Assembly: GCA_032622095.1 (NCBI GenBank)
Contig: CP136066.1
Coordinates: 203,568,978 to 203,632,977 of the forward strand
DNA length: 64,000 nt
Direction of reading: 5' to 3'
Source of the DNA: Siphonodentalium dalli
Lineage: Eukaryota > Mollusca > Scaphopoda > Gadilida > Siphonodentaliidae
Shown here in pieces: positions 34,304 through 44,566 of the stretch; the stretch's first letter is position 1; each line of letters opens with the position of its first letter. The position numbers and the translations under genes were made by a program. The notes beneath the pieces were generated by a model. It was not told the DNA's origin, searched no databases, and worked only from the letters and a program-made list of their open reading frames with translations.

Positions 34304-34783
34304 TTAACCCAGGGGCCGATCTCATCAGTCATAATTTACGGTCTGTAATTTACGGTCTGTAAAATCGGCCCTAAACAAAAGAAAAAAATATTTTTTTTGG
34401 TTTTTTTTATAGATTTTTTTGGGTTAAATTCTTTTTTGGGTATGCTTAAGCATGCTATAGCGAATTTAAAAACAAACTGGATAAAACCTTAGGGGTATGT
34501 TATAACTCAAAACTATCACCAAGTATTCATAGTAATAATTTTGATGCCCATGAAAAACGTAAGATTCCCTGGCACTAAACCTACAAAATAAGTCTGTTAA
34601 AGAATATAAGAAAAAATTATAAAAAATTGTAAAAAATAATAACAAATGATGAAAAATTGTTAGGCCAATGCATTCTCTTATATATGCGAGGTGACCTATG
34701 GTCGACTCGCATATATAAGAGAATGCATTGGCACAGGGTATATGGGTTGATACAAAAATCGGAACTGGCACTGAAAGGGTTAA
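34304..34783. mobile_element. TTAA-type MITE (CAGTGCCA family) with one hairpin module
   Basis: TTAA flanks. The left end is abbreviated (CCCAGGGGCCGATCTCATC); the right end is ATCGGAACTGGCACTGAAAGGG. The body includes ATTTACGGTCTGTAAAATCG, TTCCCTGGCACTAAACCTAC and one AATGCATTCTCTTATATATG hairpin at 34,667-34,735. A fragment of the GACGAGTTGTTCCCTT repeat abuts on the left. Confidence 0.8.
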
Positions 34784-35026
34784 GAAATATTGAGATAATA
34801 AGTTTGTTTGTTGATTTTTTTTATGGTGCCCACATCAGAATGAGCAATAGGGGATGTCACAGTGTCCTGGGCCCGCAAACAAAGTACCCTACCTTGTTCA
34901 CCGGAAGCTTGTATTCTGCTAATGATGAACGGATAGTCTGCCGTCAGAGCAGTATATTCCAGTCCAAAATTACAATAGTATAAATAAGATTGTTAAGAGA
35001 ACCCTGAATCTCAGGTCATGTTATTA

Positions 35027-35194
35027 CAGTAATGCTCTAAATAATCGACTCCTTATAAACCACAGCAAAATTATGGGTTACTTTTCACCGAGAGCTTTCT
35101 GATGAATGGCAACAAGCCATATTTCCGACTAAATCCTGAAAAGTTACCCATAATTCTGCTGTGGTTAAGGAGTCGATTATTTAGAGCATTACTG
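35027..35194. mobile_element. TA-flanked CAGTAATGC palindromic MITE
   Basis: TA flanks, CAGTAATGCTCTAA and TTTAGAGCATTACTG. The left arm has lost part of the inner sequence (GGTTACTTTTCACCGAGAGC), so the stem is asymmetric. Confidence 0.85.
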
Positions 35195-35196
35195 TA

Positions 35197-36350
35197 TATT
35201 ATATTGTTTTATATTCATTAATCAAAAATGACGGGTAAATAAATGTTCTTTGTTACTTTCTTGTGTTCGCACGCATGAATAAATTCTCATTTCTATTAGA
35301 AATGTATTGGTTATGGTTCTCTTGTCACTGCATGGAGGCGTACTCATACTTTATTTCACTAAGAAATGTATTTATTTTACCACTCCCCCCCCCACCCCAA
35401 CATATATAGGCCTATGCATGCACATATAGAATGCAACAAAATCAACATTATAGTACTTTATTACTGTACTAACTCAAACAGACTCTGCCGTCCCTACATA
35501 TATATATAGTAGGCCTAGTCTGTGGCCCTTTTTATGTCCTTCGTGCATATTTTGAACTTAAACAGGATCCCTTTGGGAGCCTTTATTAAGAGGCCTGCCT
35601 TCACATTGTGGCACCCTTCGACCCCTTTGTGACTAGCTATATAGGGGCATGTGGCCCCATTTGCGCTTCATGCACATTTTGATCTCAAACAGGCTCCCTT
35701 TTGGAGCCTTTATTCAGCAGCGAAGGCGGAACAGGCTCCTGCACTGCAGCCCATTTGAGCACTGGCAAACAGTGTGAAAGACCATTTAGCACCCATCTCC
35801 AATGATGGAAGAGCATTCGACTCTAAATCCCATGTACTACATTGCACTTACAGGACAAAATCAACATCAATTACTTACATTCACACTCAATCTGAACTGA
35901 CAAATTAATTTATTGTGCCTATTTTCAACAACTGCTTGGTTCAGCGCATGACAATTTCGTCAATACAATAGCAAAGCAAGTGTGGGTTTGCATGTGATGT
36001 CATATGACGTCATTTCGACAAACGTCATAAGAAATAGTGTCTACTTGAGTGCAAATACTGCATTTGGGGACCAGGTTTTCTTTGATCAATCGGCGTAAAA
36101 TTTGGTGAGTCATCTTTTACGACACAATATAGGCCGTGGTCCAAATCTGTGCCACATTGGACCCATGGTTGAAAAGTTATAAATGCGCCAAAAGCGTGAC
36201 CGAATTACAGACACACACACAGACGAGGGTTTTTTTTATATAGAGATAATTAAGTTGTCGCCTTTTGTATGCCAAAACATCCAGGAGTTTTACAGAGTGA
36301 TTTGAATGTGTCACTTTAAAGATGTGTAGATAATATAATGATTGTGTTAA
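35197..36350. other. Unassigned; contains a degenerate 130-bp direct repeat
   Basis: 35,520-35,585 and 35,650-35,715 are diverged direct copies (TGTGGCCC ... CTTCGTGCATATTTTGA ... GGGAGCCTTTATT). A CACACACACA tract before TTTTTTTTATATAGAG near 36,210-36,245 may mark a small unclassified transposon end. No gene. Confidence 0.45.
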
Positions 36351-36700
36351 AGGGGTACTGTACACTAAATCCGACCATTTATGGGACCATCTGCTTTTAT
36401 ACTCAACATAATAATATAATGCAACAAATAAATGAATTTTAGTCATGGATTAGTACAAAATACACTCATTTGCTCTATGAATGATGCAAACAATATGGTA
36501 ATTATTATGAAAATGAATTTATGGCTGGAGTCAAAAATTCATTTTCATTATAATTACCATGTTGTTTGCATCGTTCATGGAGCACATGAGTGTATTTTGT
36601 ACTTATCGATGGCTCAAATTCATTCATTTGATGCATATATTACGTTGAGTATAAAAGGAGATGGTCCCGTAAATGGTTGGATTTAGTGTACAGTACCCCT
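36351..36700. mobile_element. 350-bp palindromic MITE, TAA target duplication
   Basis: Ends AGGGGTACTGTACACTAAAT and its complement, with arms pairing over most of the length (GGAGCACATGAGTGTATTTT against its counterpart). Flanked by TAA on both sides. A TAA/TWA duplication fits PIF/Harbinger-type elements; a TTAA reading is possible if one terminal base is trimmed. No coding sequence. Confidence 0.8.
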
Positions 36701-36720
36701 TAAAGGTTTTTCAACGCATA

Positions 36721-36745
36721 AAGCTCCAGTCATGGAAGGGTTATA
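36721..36745. mobile_element. Solo right end of a CATGAC-family TTAA MITE
   Basis: AAGCTCCAGTCATGGAAGGG without its left partner. A TTTAGTATAGAA repeat fragment follows at about 36,750-36,790. Confidence 0.55.
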
Positions 36746-36794
36746 TAAACATTCCTAAGGGAACGACTCATCAATGATTATTTAGTATAGAAAT

Positions 36795-37243
36795 GTGACC
36801 CGCCATATCAAATCCAGTCGTAAGTCGGGATTTTTTTTACCCTGTGCCAATGCATTCTCTTATATATGTGAGCAATGCATATATAAGAGAATTAATGCAT
36901 TGGCCTAACAATTTTTTATTATGTGTTTTAAATAAATGTTTCTTACAATTTTTAGGACATAAAATAAAAAACATCCATTACCCTGCAGGGAGCCCCACAC
37001 ATATATAGAAGCATATAGAAGAGTGTTGTCTGCTCATGTTTGTCTGGGGCTCTGTATGGGTGAAATTATAAAATTGTTAAAGAATACAAGAACAAATTAT
37101 TAAAATTGTAAAAAATTGTTAGGCCAATGCATTCTCTTATATATGCGAGGCGACCTATGGTCGACTCGCATATATAAGAGAATGCATTGGCACAGGGTAA
37201 AAAAAAATCCCGACTTACGACTGGATTTGATATGGCGGGTCAC
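36795..37243. mobile_element. GTGACCCGCC palindromic MITE carrying the hairpin module
   Basis: Ends GTGACCCGCCATATCAAATC and complement, extended inward by CCAGTCGTAAGTCGGGA to give inverted repeats of about 50 bp. Next come hairpin modules (left one shortened, right one complete) and a centre with GGAGCCCCACACATATATAG and GTCTGGGGCTCTGTATGG. AAAT occurs on both flanks but is too short to be certain as a target duplication. Superfamily unassigned. Confidence 0.8.
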
Positions 37244-37254
37244 AAATGGTTATA

Positions 37255-37410
37255 ACCAGGAGCGAAAACTTATGGTAAAATTACGGAGTAATTTGGCCAT
37301 GCTGCTTCTTTCCCAGAGGGGACTGACAGGAAGTTTTATCACAAGAGAATGCCTTGACATTATTTTACAAAAGGTCACACTTAGCATCAATTGCGGAGGT
37401 TTAATTTGTC
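37255..37410. repeat. Dispersed repeat (GGTAAAATTACGGAGTAATT), copy 2
   Basis: Counterpart of 34,090-34,250. Both copies lie immediately beside MITE ends. Confidence 0.6.
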
Positions 37411-37849
37411 TAACTCGATTGGTCCATAATTCACTCAAGATACAGCAAGATAGGCCAATAAATTCAAGCTAATAAAAAACCAAGCCATTGATGTTGAAAG
37501 GGGATCAAAGATCTATGTGTTGTTTATGGACTTTGTGTTTCAACTGAATAGCAAATAATTCCATAAGAATTGATTGTTTGTTGGCATATATCTATACTCA
37601 AAGTACCATCAACTATATAAAAAAAAAACATCACACCACATTATACAACGTATAAAATCAGATGATATCCACTAACAGAAACATCTATTACGAACACGCA
37701 TACCCGGTACATTATGTATACGCACTAAGCAAATGGCATTCAAAAACTAGAGGTCATCACAGAGATCCATATGAAGATTGGTGATGAACGGAGAAGAGAT
37801 GTGGCCTGTTTTTGTCATGCAAAGAGTAAAATCCAAGATGACTGCGCCC
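37411..37849. other. Mostly unassigned; weak pearl-like core at the end
   Basis: 37,750-37,848 contains GGTCATCACAGAGATCCATA and AAAATCCAAGATGACTGCGC, resembling the core of the elements at 44.6-45.4 kb. Nothing else recognised. Confidence 0.45.
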
Positions 37850-37954
37850 TGAGAGCTTTCCGATGAATGGCAACAAGCCATATTTCCGACTAAATCATGA
37901 AAAGTTACCCATAATTCTGCTGTGTTTAAGGAGTCGATTACTTAGGGCATTACT
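37850..37954 (+). mobile_element. Right half of a CAGTAATGC palindromic MITE
   Basis: GAGAGCTTTCCGATGAATGG through GGGCATTACTG, then TA. Left arm missing, the same break as at 24,829, 42,380 and its copies. Confidence 0.75.
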
Positions 37955-38334
37955 GTACATCCAATATGATTTTCGTTGGCTTTTCAAAGAGAATGAAAGC
38001 TGGACTTATAATCCACTCACATGGTCTCGTTTCATCAAGTACGAGAGAAGATTCCACAATGCATGGTATTATTTCTCGGTCAAGATTTTAGCCGGTATCT
38101 TCCGTCAATGATATTGCATGGGATGACTGTTTGACATGTGGGAAGTATATATAGCACATTAATTAAGATAGTTATCTTCGTGTATATTCACAGGGATTCC
38201 AATTCTAGTCCAGACATTCTATATGGATTCCAATATCCACTTGACATTTTGTGGTATTGTCTTATGGCAGGAAGCAATTACTGAATATAGGGGTGTAGGG
38301 TAAGTAACGGTTCACTAGGTTAGTTGTGTGGGAT

Positions 38335-38402
38335 AATACAACTAAATTCACCCTCTGGGGACCTTATTCTGCAAATGACACACACACTATTTGCAGGCTT
38401 GT
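38335..38402. mobile_element. Right half of a CAAGCC foldback MITE
   Basis: ACTAAATTCACCCTCTGGGG through CACTATTTGCAGGCTTG. The left half is absent. Confidence 0.7.
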
Positions 38403-38469
38403 AATCGTCTTTCTGTAGATAGCCATCACTGGGTTCCAAGTTTAGCTCAAAAAGAAACCACAAATTATG

Positions 38470-38776
38470 AGGTCAGTAACCAACCCAAAATAATAATAAT
38501 AATAATAAATAATAATAATTACAATAGTACCCCAGTCATTTGTACAAGCCAACCAATGAACCGGCTGCAGCCATTGCAGTACGAGCGACCTTGCTCAAGG
38601 GTCACAACTTGGCGCGGTTTTTGAAACAGCGAGCAATCCGACAATTGCACGTCGCTCAAAGCGGCCAAGCCACTGCTATGTGGAGACTCAATGACCGGTG
38701 ACGTGCTGTGAACCCATATCGATGTGTTTACAGCGAATACAAGTCCGACATGCTAACCACTGGACCACGGAGCTCC
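38470..38776 (-). mobile_element. tRNA-headed SINE-like element, minus strand
   Basis: On the minus strand the head reads GAGCTCCGTGGTCCAGTGGT then TAGCATGTCGGACTTGTATT, which resembles the 5' half of a tRNA with an A-box (TGGTCCAGTGG). A degenerate B-box-like GGGTTCACAGC follows about 40 bases on. The 3' half cannot fold into an acceptor stem, so it is not a tRNA gene. About 180 bp of unrelated body follow, then an ATT-rich tail (about 38,490-38,520). tRNA head, body and A/T-rich tail is the SINE layout. Only one copy is in the window and target duplications were not resolved. Confidence 0.55.
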
Positions 38777-38883
38777 ACTCTGGTACAGGTTTCAGGTTTG
38801 TATTGAAGGTAAATATGATGTATACTATAAATTTCTCCGTTACACCCGGTTCAGACAAATATTTGATTTCGAAGCAACGATAG

Positions 38884-39420
38884 TCTGAAGTGATGGTCTA
38901 GAGATTACATTAGTGACGTAGGATCCTGAACGTCTGAAGCGACGGTTTAGAGAATAGATTCATAAAGTAGGATCCTGAACGTCTGAAGCGACGGATTTGA
39001 GATTACATTAGTGAAGTATGATGCTGAATGTCTGAAGTGATGGTTTAGAGATTACATTTGTGATGTAGGATCCTGAACGTCTGAAATGGCGGTTTAGAGA
39101 ATACTTAGTGACGTAGGATCCTCAATGTCTGAAGTGACTGTTTAGAGAATACTTAGTGACGTAGGATCCTCAATGTCTGAAGTGACGGTTTAGAGATTAC
39201 ATTAGTGACGTTGGTTCCTGAATGCCTGAAGCGATGGTTTAGAGATTACATTGGTGACGTATGATCCTGAACGTCTGAAGCGATGGTTTAGAGATTACAT
39301 TAGTGATGTCGTTTGCTGAACTTCTGAAGCGACCGTTTAGAGATTACATTAGTGACGTAGGTTCCTGAACGTCTGAAGCAATGTTTAGAGATTACATTCG
39401 TGACATAGCTTCCTGGTCCT
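38884..39420. repeat. 49-bp minisatellite, about 11 copies
   Basis: Unit GTCTGAAGCGACGGTTTAGA, GATTACATTAGTGACGTAGG, ATCCTGAAC, with substitutions and a few 1-3 bp indels between copies. Some repeats lack part of the GATTACATTAG segment. The ACGT core (GTGACGTAGG) is kept in many units. Frames through it are not genes. Confidence 0.9.
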
Positions 39421-39734
39421 GAATTACAGCCTTGGGAATTTTGAAAATCGCTGAATAAATATATTAGCCTTGAGAAAAGACAGACACTGATATTACTTGT
39501 GCAATATTTAAAGGTTATTGGCCTTTCCACTTTTGAATGCAAGACATTATGTAGTTTTATTGTGATTTTCCTTTTAAAAATAGATCAGCAACTGGCTGCA
39601 ATAAAACTAAAATATGCAATGAAAAATGTTTGTGTATTTTGTTTATACCATGATCCTACAGACACACTCAGTGCATTAGTACAGCTACCTGGCGAAGGAT
39701 ATGAAACCTGAGGGAATTGTAAAAGTGCATAATA
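39421..39734. other. No supported gene
   Basis: A plus-strand frame ends at 39,711, but it has no recognisable domain and no convincing upstream acceptor. Left unannotated. Confidence 0.4.
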
Positions 39735-40084
39735 AAGCCACAAAAATGGTTTATCAATAACAATCATTAGAATCATGTCTGCCAATTCATTCGCACATTA
39801 ATATAAAATACTGTTTAATATCGTAGACATGCTGACGACTGACCTGACAAGTTTGTCATTGACATACGGAGAAGAATAATCTAAAATCGAAGTCGGGTTG
39901 AGATTATGATGAAGTTTACAGTCATTGACATACGGAGAAGAATAATCTAAAATCGAAGTCGGGGTGCAATTATGATGAAGTTTACAGGAACTAATTAAGC
40001 CGAGGTAAGAATCATTCTTGTGGAATATTGGCATACTGTTGTGTGACGAACATGACCTGACAGGTTAAACGATGATCAAACGAT
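39735..40084. repeat. 0.3-kb direct repeat, copy 1, with 66-bp internal duplication
   Basis: TTTATCAATAACAATCATTA ... CGTAGACATGCTGACGACTG ... GTTAAACGATGATCAAACGA. A 66-bp segment starting TCATTGACATACGGAGAAGA is present twice (39,856 and 39,922). Copy 2 at 40,655-40,945 has it once. Confidence 0.75.
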
Positions 40085-40090
40085 TCCAAG

Positions 40091-40310
40091 GGACACACTA
40101 AATGTTGTAGTCCGAGTCTGAGCCCGAGTCAGGTAAAAGGTTTAGTTGGGAATTTCAATTGTGTTTATCGTTGTTAATATAATCCCAATATTAATGATTT
40201 TTGGTTTGTGATAAGCTATGCCAATTACAAATAAAAGATATTAAAAAGATAATTTGCAAGTCTTATTTTTCAACTTTTATAAACATTTATATTTCTGCAG
40301 CCCACTAAAA
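40091..40310 (+). repeat. Dispersed 0.23-kb repeat bounded by CACTAAA-GTTG, copy 2
   Basis: Matches 8382-8620, including GATAAGCTATGCCAATTAC and the flanking CACACTAAATGTTGTAG / CCCACTAAAAGTTG. It sits between the two copies of the 0.3-kb direct repeat. Confidence 0.65.
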
Positions 40311-40378
40311 GTTGAAAACATTAACATTTTAATTTTTCAGGGGACAAAATGGGCCATATTGGCATTGGGAGAGGGGAC

Positions 40379-40475
40379 TTAACCCTTTCAGTGCCAAGTC
40401 CGATTTTTGTATCAACCCATATTTCCTTGATCATTTTTCAAATTTATTGATTATAATAATGTGTTGAAAACATTA
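40379..40475. mobile_element. Half of a TTAA-type MITE (CAGTGCCA family)
   Basis: TTAACCCTTTCAGTGCCAAG, then CCGATTTTTGTATCAACCC and TTTCAAATTTATTGATTATA. The second arm is replaced by GTTGAAAACATTAAC, itself a local direct repeat of about 40,311-40,330. Compare the complete copy at 45,921. Confidence 0.7.
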
Positions 40476-40654
40476 ACATTGTTATTTTACAGGGGACAAA
40501 ATGGGCCATATCGGGAAAGGGAACTGATGCCAGCAAGGATAAACCTGAAAAACATCAAGGTCGGAGTAATTTTTTGAGGTGTTGACATCTATTTCACATC
40601 TCAACGGGTGCAAAATAAATCAATGTGAGAAATATTTCTCTCAAAAAGCCACAA

Positions 40655-40945
40655 AAAAAGGTTTATCAATCATAATCATTGGAATCCAATCATGTCTGCC
40701 AATTCATTCGTGCATTAATATAAAATACTGTTTAATATCGTAGACACGCTGAAGAATGACCTGACAAGTTTGTCATTGACATACGGAGAAGAATAATCTA
40801 AAATCGAAGTCGGGGTGAGATTATGATGAAGTTTACAGGAACTAATTGAGCTGACGTAAGAATCATTCTTGTGGAATACTGGCATACTGTTGTGAGACTA
40901 ACATGACGAACATGACCTGACAGTTTAAACGATGATCAAACAAAT
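40655..40945. repeat. 0.3-kb direct repeat, copy 2
   Basis: Counterpart of 39,735-40,084 with a single 66-bp segment. Spacing between copies is about 0.9 kb. Confidence 0.75.
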
Positions 40946-41419
40946 CCAACAAGAACTCAATCAAAGGAACTCGATCTTGTCTAGACACATTGTTAACACT
41001 ATTTATTGTGATTTTGACAGTTATACATATCGTTTAGAATGGATAAAAGAAACCAATCAAATGATACAGCCAATCAAAATGTTGAATGCGTCATAATTTC
41101 ATCGTATTTTGTTTTCATAAACCAATGTCAAACATTTATATACCAACAATATACACACTAGAGAATAGACGTATGTCTGACTACGATAAAATGGAATCTG
41201 GTGGGTGATGACAGTGTCATTCGATTTGTGAGAGGGTTTATAATATATATGATTGAATTATTTGACCAACATAGAAAACAGATATAAACAATGGGGAGAA
41301 GGGGCCTCCAGAGGGCAGTCAAGTAGGATTGCCTATGGGGCCTCCAGAGGGCAGTCACAGAGAATTTTGTATTGCCTATTTAATTTTCATATTTCCTAAT
41401 TCAAGATTCATGTTTTGAC

Positions 41420-41535
41420 AAGTCTTGAAATAGAATGAATGTCATTTGCAGAATGAGGCCCAGAGGCGGTGAATTTAGTGATGCTACCCGTGCACAGTGG
41501 GCTAGCATCACCAAATTCACCCTCTGGGTGGTCCT
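41420..41535. mobile_element. Foldback MITE fragment in segment A
   Basis: CAAGTCTTGAAATAGAATG, then GGCCCAGAGGCGGTGAATTT and complement around GTGCACAGTGGGC. The right outer end is missing. Copies at 52,580-52,690 and 57,204-57,314 differ slightly. Confidence 0.7.
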
Positions 41536-41865
41536 GTTCCCATCACAAGAAGGGCAGCAGCATTTCCAGATTAGGGCCTTTTTTCAATCAGTCATTGCCA
41601 GGGATATTTTAGGCACCAAAAGGACTGAAAATGACCACTCCAAATGCAAAATAGTCAAGTTTATTCTCAACTTCTAAGCCTAAAATTCCAAATTCACAGA
41701 AAGTCTCTTGTTTTTTTAACAAAAAAGGGCTTCCCATTCATTTTATGATGATCTTCAAGACCTCTAGCTCAATTTGCATAAAATAGTATCACAATGAAAA
41801 CATTATTGTTACTATGTTCACTATATATTTCCAGTTATATGCCCCTATCCCAGGGACTTCGAGGT

Positions 41866-42190
41866 TTAAAATTAGGAGAAGTCACTTCTCCCTGTTTGGT
41901 TATTAGGGAGATGTGGACTGTTATCAGGGAGAAGAAACAATTTGCACCCTAACATCACCCTTCTAAGATCTAATAAGTATTATGCAACACAAGAGCCCAA
42001 TTAAAAAACCATTACAGTGAGTAACAACACCATTATAATCAGTAAATATACTTCAAATATGCTGTTTGGATATAGGCATGCTGGTATATGAGAGAAGTGA
42101 CATCTCCCTGGGACAAAACTAGTAAGAAGTGGCACATTATAGGGTGAAGATGTCTCCCAAGTCGCCCTCTAGGCTGGTCCCTGCTATATG
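41866..42190. repeat. GGAGAAGTCACTTCTCC / GTCGCCCTCTAGG repeat in segment A
   Basis: Same family as 14,755-15,095. CTTCTCC and GGAGAAG phrases alternate and the unit ends TCGCCCTCTAGGCTGGTCC. Repeated at about 53,006 and 57,630. Confidence 0.6.
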
Positions 42191-42379
42191 GAGCAAAATT
42201 TCCCAATTGAAAAACTTCTGGACCCTTTCCCAAAACAGGGTAAAAAAAATCCTGGTTGCAGGGTGGTATTTGATTGTGGGAGGGGGGGGGGCTTCACCAT
42301 TGCTCTGGATGACGTGTGTGATGTGGGTGGTATTTGACTGATTTTGTGTTTATCATAGTATCAGCTGCTGATATATATA

Positions 42380-42514
42380 CAGTAATCCTCTAATTAATTG
42401 ACCTCTTGACGAGAGCTTTCCGATGAATGGCAACAAGCCATATTTCCAACTAAATCCTGAAAAGTTACCCATAATTCTGCTGTGGTTAAGAGGTCGATTA
42501 ATTAGAGCATTACT
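42380..42514. mobile_element. TA-flanked CAGTAATGC MITE lacking most of the left arm
   Basis: CAGTAATCCTCTAATTAATT runs directly into GACGAGAGCTTTCCGATG, so one arm is deleted while both TA-flanked termini remain. Copies at 53,546-53,680 and 58,170-58,304 carry the same deletion. Confidence 0.8.
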
Positions 42515-42518
42515 GTAT

Positions 42519-43566
42519 CCGTTTCATGACTAAAGCTTCCTGAGTTTTTGAGAAAAGCCTGTGCCAATGCATTCTCATATATATGCGAGTCGACCATAGG
42601 AGAATGCATTGGCCTAAAAATTTATATTATTTTTTATAATTGTTAAAAAATGTTAAGAAAAAATGAAAAAAATGAAAAATAATTGTTAAAGAATGTAAAA
42701 ACAATGATAAAAAATGATAAAAATTGTTAATGAAAGTGAGAAAAAATGAAAAAAATGACAATGAATGTAAGAAAAATTAATAAAAAAATGATAAAATTGC
42801 TAAAGAATATGAGAAAAAATTATAAAAATTGTTATAGAATGTAAGAAAAAATGAAAAAAAAATGTTAAAGAATGTAAGAAAATGGATAAAAAATTGTTAG
42901 GCCAATACATTCTCTTGCATATATATGAGAATGCATTGGCACAGGGTCTTTAACCCTTTCAGTGCCAAGTCCGATTTTTGTATCAACCCATATACCCTGT
43001 GCCAATGCATTCTCTTATATATGCGAGGCGACCTATGCATTGGCCTAACAATTTTTCATCATTTGTTATTATTTTTTACAATTTTAATAATTTTTTCTTA
43101 TATTCTACTCTCTTTCAGTGCCAGACTTATTTTGTAGGTTTAGTGCCAGGGAATCTTACGTTTTTCATGGGCATCAAAATTATTACTATGAATACTTGGT
43201 GATAGTTTTGAGTTATAATATGCCCCTAAGGTTTTATGCTTAATTGTAATTCAATTGAGTATTTGTCACTAAAAACAAGCATTCTGATTGGCCGAGAGCG
43301 GCTAACTTTAGTTTTCGATTCACCGACATCGGCATATGCATCAAATCTGAATGTAGCACAGTAAAATTTCATCGGCGCAGAAGGAGTAGCGAATCCCAGA
43401 ATGTACAATGAAACAGGGTACGTTTATCTCCTAAGCATACCCAAAAAAAATTCAACCCCAAAAAAAAAAGGCCGATTTTACAGACAGTAAATTAGGGTCG
43501 ATGAGATTGGCCCCTGGCACTGAAAGGGTTAATGTTGCGACAACGCAGCTCCCGTCATGAAAGGGA
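42519..43566. mobile_element. CATGAC-family TTAA MITE hosting a nested CAGTGCCA-family MITE
   Basis: The left end CGTTTCATGACTAAAGC and right end GCTCCCGTCATGAAAGGG enclose hairpin modules and a long spacer of AAAAATG/TTGTTAAAGAATGTAAG repeats. At 42,950-43,532 an entire second element is inserted at a TTAA inside it. Confidence 0.8.
42950..43532. mobile_element. CAGTGCCA-family TTAA MITE, long form, nested
   Basis: TTAA on both sides of CCCTTTCAGTGCCAAGTCCG and CCCCTGGCACTGAAAGGG. The body has one hairpin module next to CAACCCATATACCCTGTGCC, the ATTCCCTGGCAC-type block (CAGGGAATCTTACG) and TTCTGATTGGCCGAGAGCGG. The AGTAAATTAGGGTCGATGAG segment near the right end matches the left end of the 34.3-kb copy in reverse. 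Confidence 0.85.
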
Positions 43567-44034
43567 TATAGATCATTTCACAATGTCTGTCAGTTTTATT
43601 GGAAGAGGAAAGGTTCAACGTTTCTTGAACTCATTATCAGAACTGAAAGGAACTTCTTGTCATTTAGTACAGAAAGGTTTAATAGGAATAGCTATTGGTC
43701 AACAAAGCTCGCTCACAAAAGTAAGACAAGGCCATGCAGCCATTTGTGCGTAATTAATCTACAGAAAGCGCAACCCATCTGTTATCCACTCAAATTACCT
43801 TCATTTTTAAAAGGCATGAAATCTACAAATTAATGTGCCACTTTTTGATTAGTTCCATGAAAGATTGCGTGAGCTCGACGTGGTAAATTAGTTTCCATGA
43901 CATTAGTGTCCCTTAAAGTACAGCAGGAGGTCACTACCCATGAGAGTCCTATCAGAACAATAATTATGGTTCACCCCAGGGGCAACCCCTTGGTTTTTTC
44001 TTATTAACAAAATTAGGGCGCTGAAAATTCAGGT
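43567..44034. other. No gene; duplicated with segment A
   Basis: Unique-looking DNA outside MITEs. Frames here change between the three copies because of small indels (an extra ACGACATATGGTCG-like insert in B and C at 54,786 and 59,410), which argues against coding. Confidence 0.5.
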
Positions 44035-44455
44035 TCAAATTCAAGTCTACAAATAGTGCATCTGTCATTTGCAGAATGAGGTCCCCAGAGGGTGAATTTA
44101 GTGATGCTAAGCAGGCTAGCATCACCAAATTCACCATCTGGAGACCTCATTCTATAGTTTCTATAGTCTCAAATTAACATAGTTTTTAATTACTTTTTCC
44201 CTTCAGTTCAGTTTCTATATCACCCTAATTTGCAGAAGTTAAAATGCATAATCGAGGTGACTAATGGGTGAACATCACCAATGTCAACTGGGCAACTTCA
44301 ATCTGATCCTACGTCTCACACAGCAGTTGAATGAGGTTTCCAGAGGGTAAATAAATTTGGTGATGCTAGCCCACTTAGCAGGATAGCATCTCTAAATTCA
44401 CCCTTGGAGTACCTCATTCTGCAAATGACAGACACACTATTTACAGGCTAAATAA
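44035..44455. mobile_element. Long-form foldback MITE in segment A
   Basis: Two hairpins (GAGGTCCCCAGAGGGTGAAT; GAGGTTTCCAGAGGGTAAAT) flank a middle with CCCTAATTTGCAGAAGTTAA. Ends AAGTCTACAAATAGTGCATC and CACTATTTACAGGCT are decayed. Copies: 55,210-55,636 and 59,840-60,285. Confidence 0.75.
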
Positions 44456-44566
44456 TTGTGGGCCACCACAGGGACAATCCCTTGTTTTTCTTCTTATTAA
44501 CACAATTAGCTGGAGCTCTGTGGCATTCAGTCGAATGCCCTTACTGCACTCAGATGTTACAGAAAT

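Noticed and set aside
38695..38776. Functional tRNA gene on the minus strand
   Set aside because: No matching acceptor stem and only a degenerate B-box; better explained as a SINE head.
39499..39711. 70-codon plus-strand frame as a possible exon
   Set aside because: No domain, weak acceptor context and no partner exon nearby; cannot be supported.
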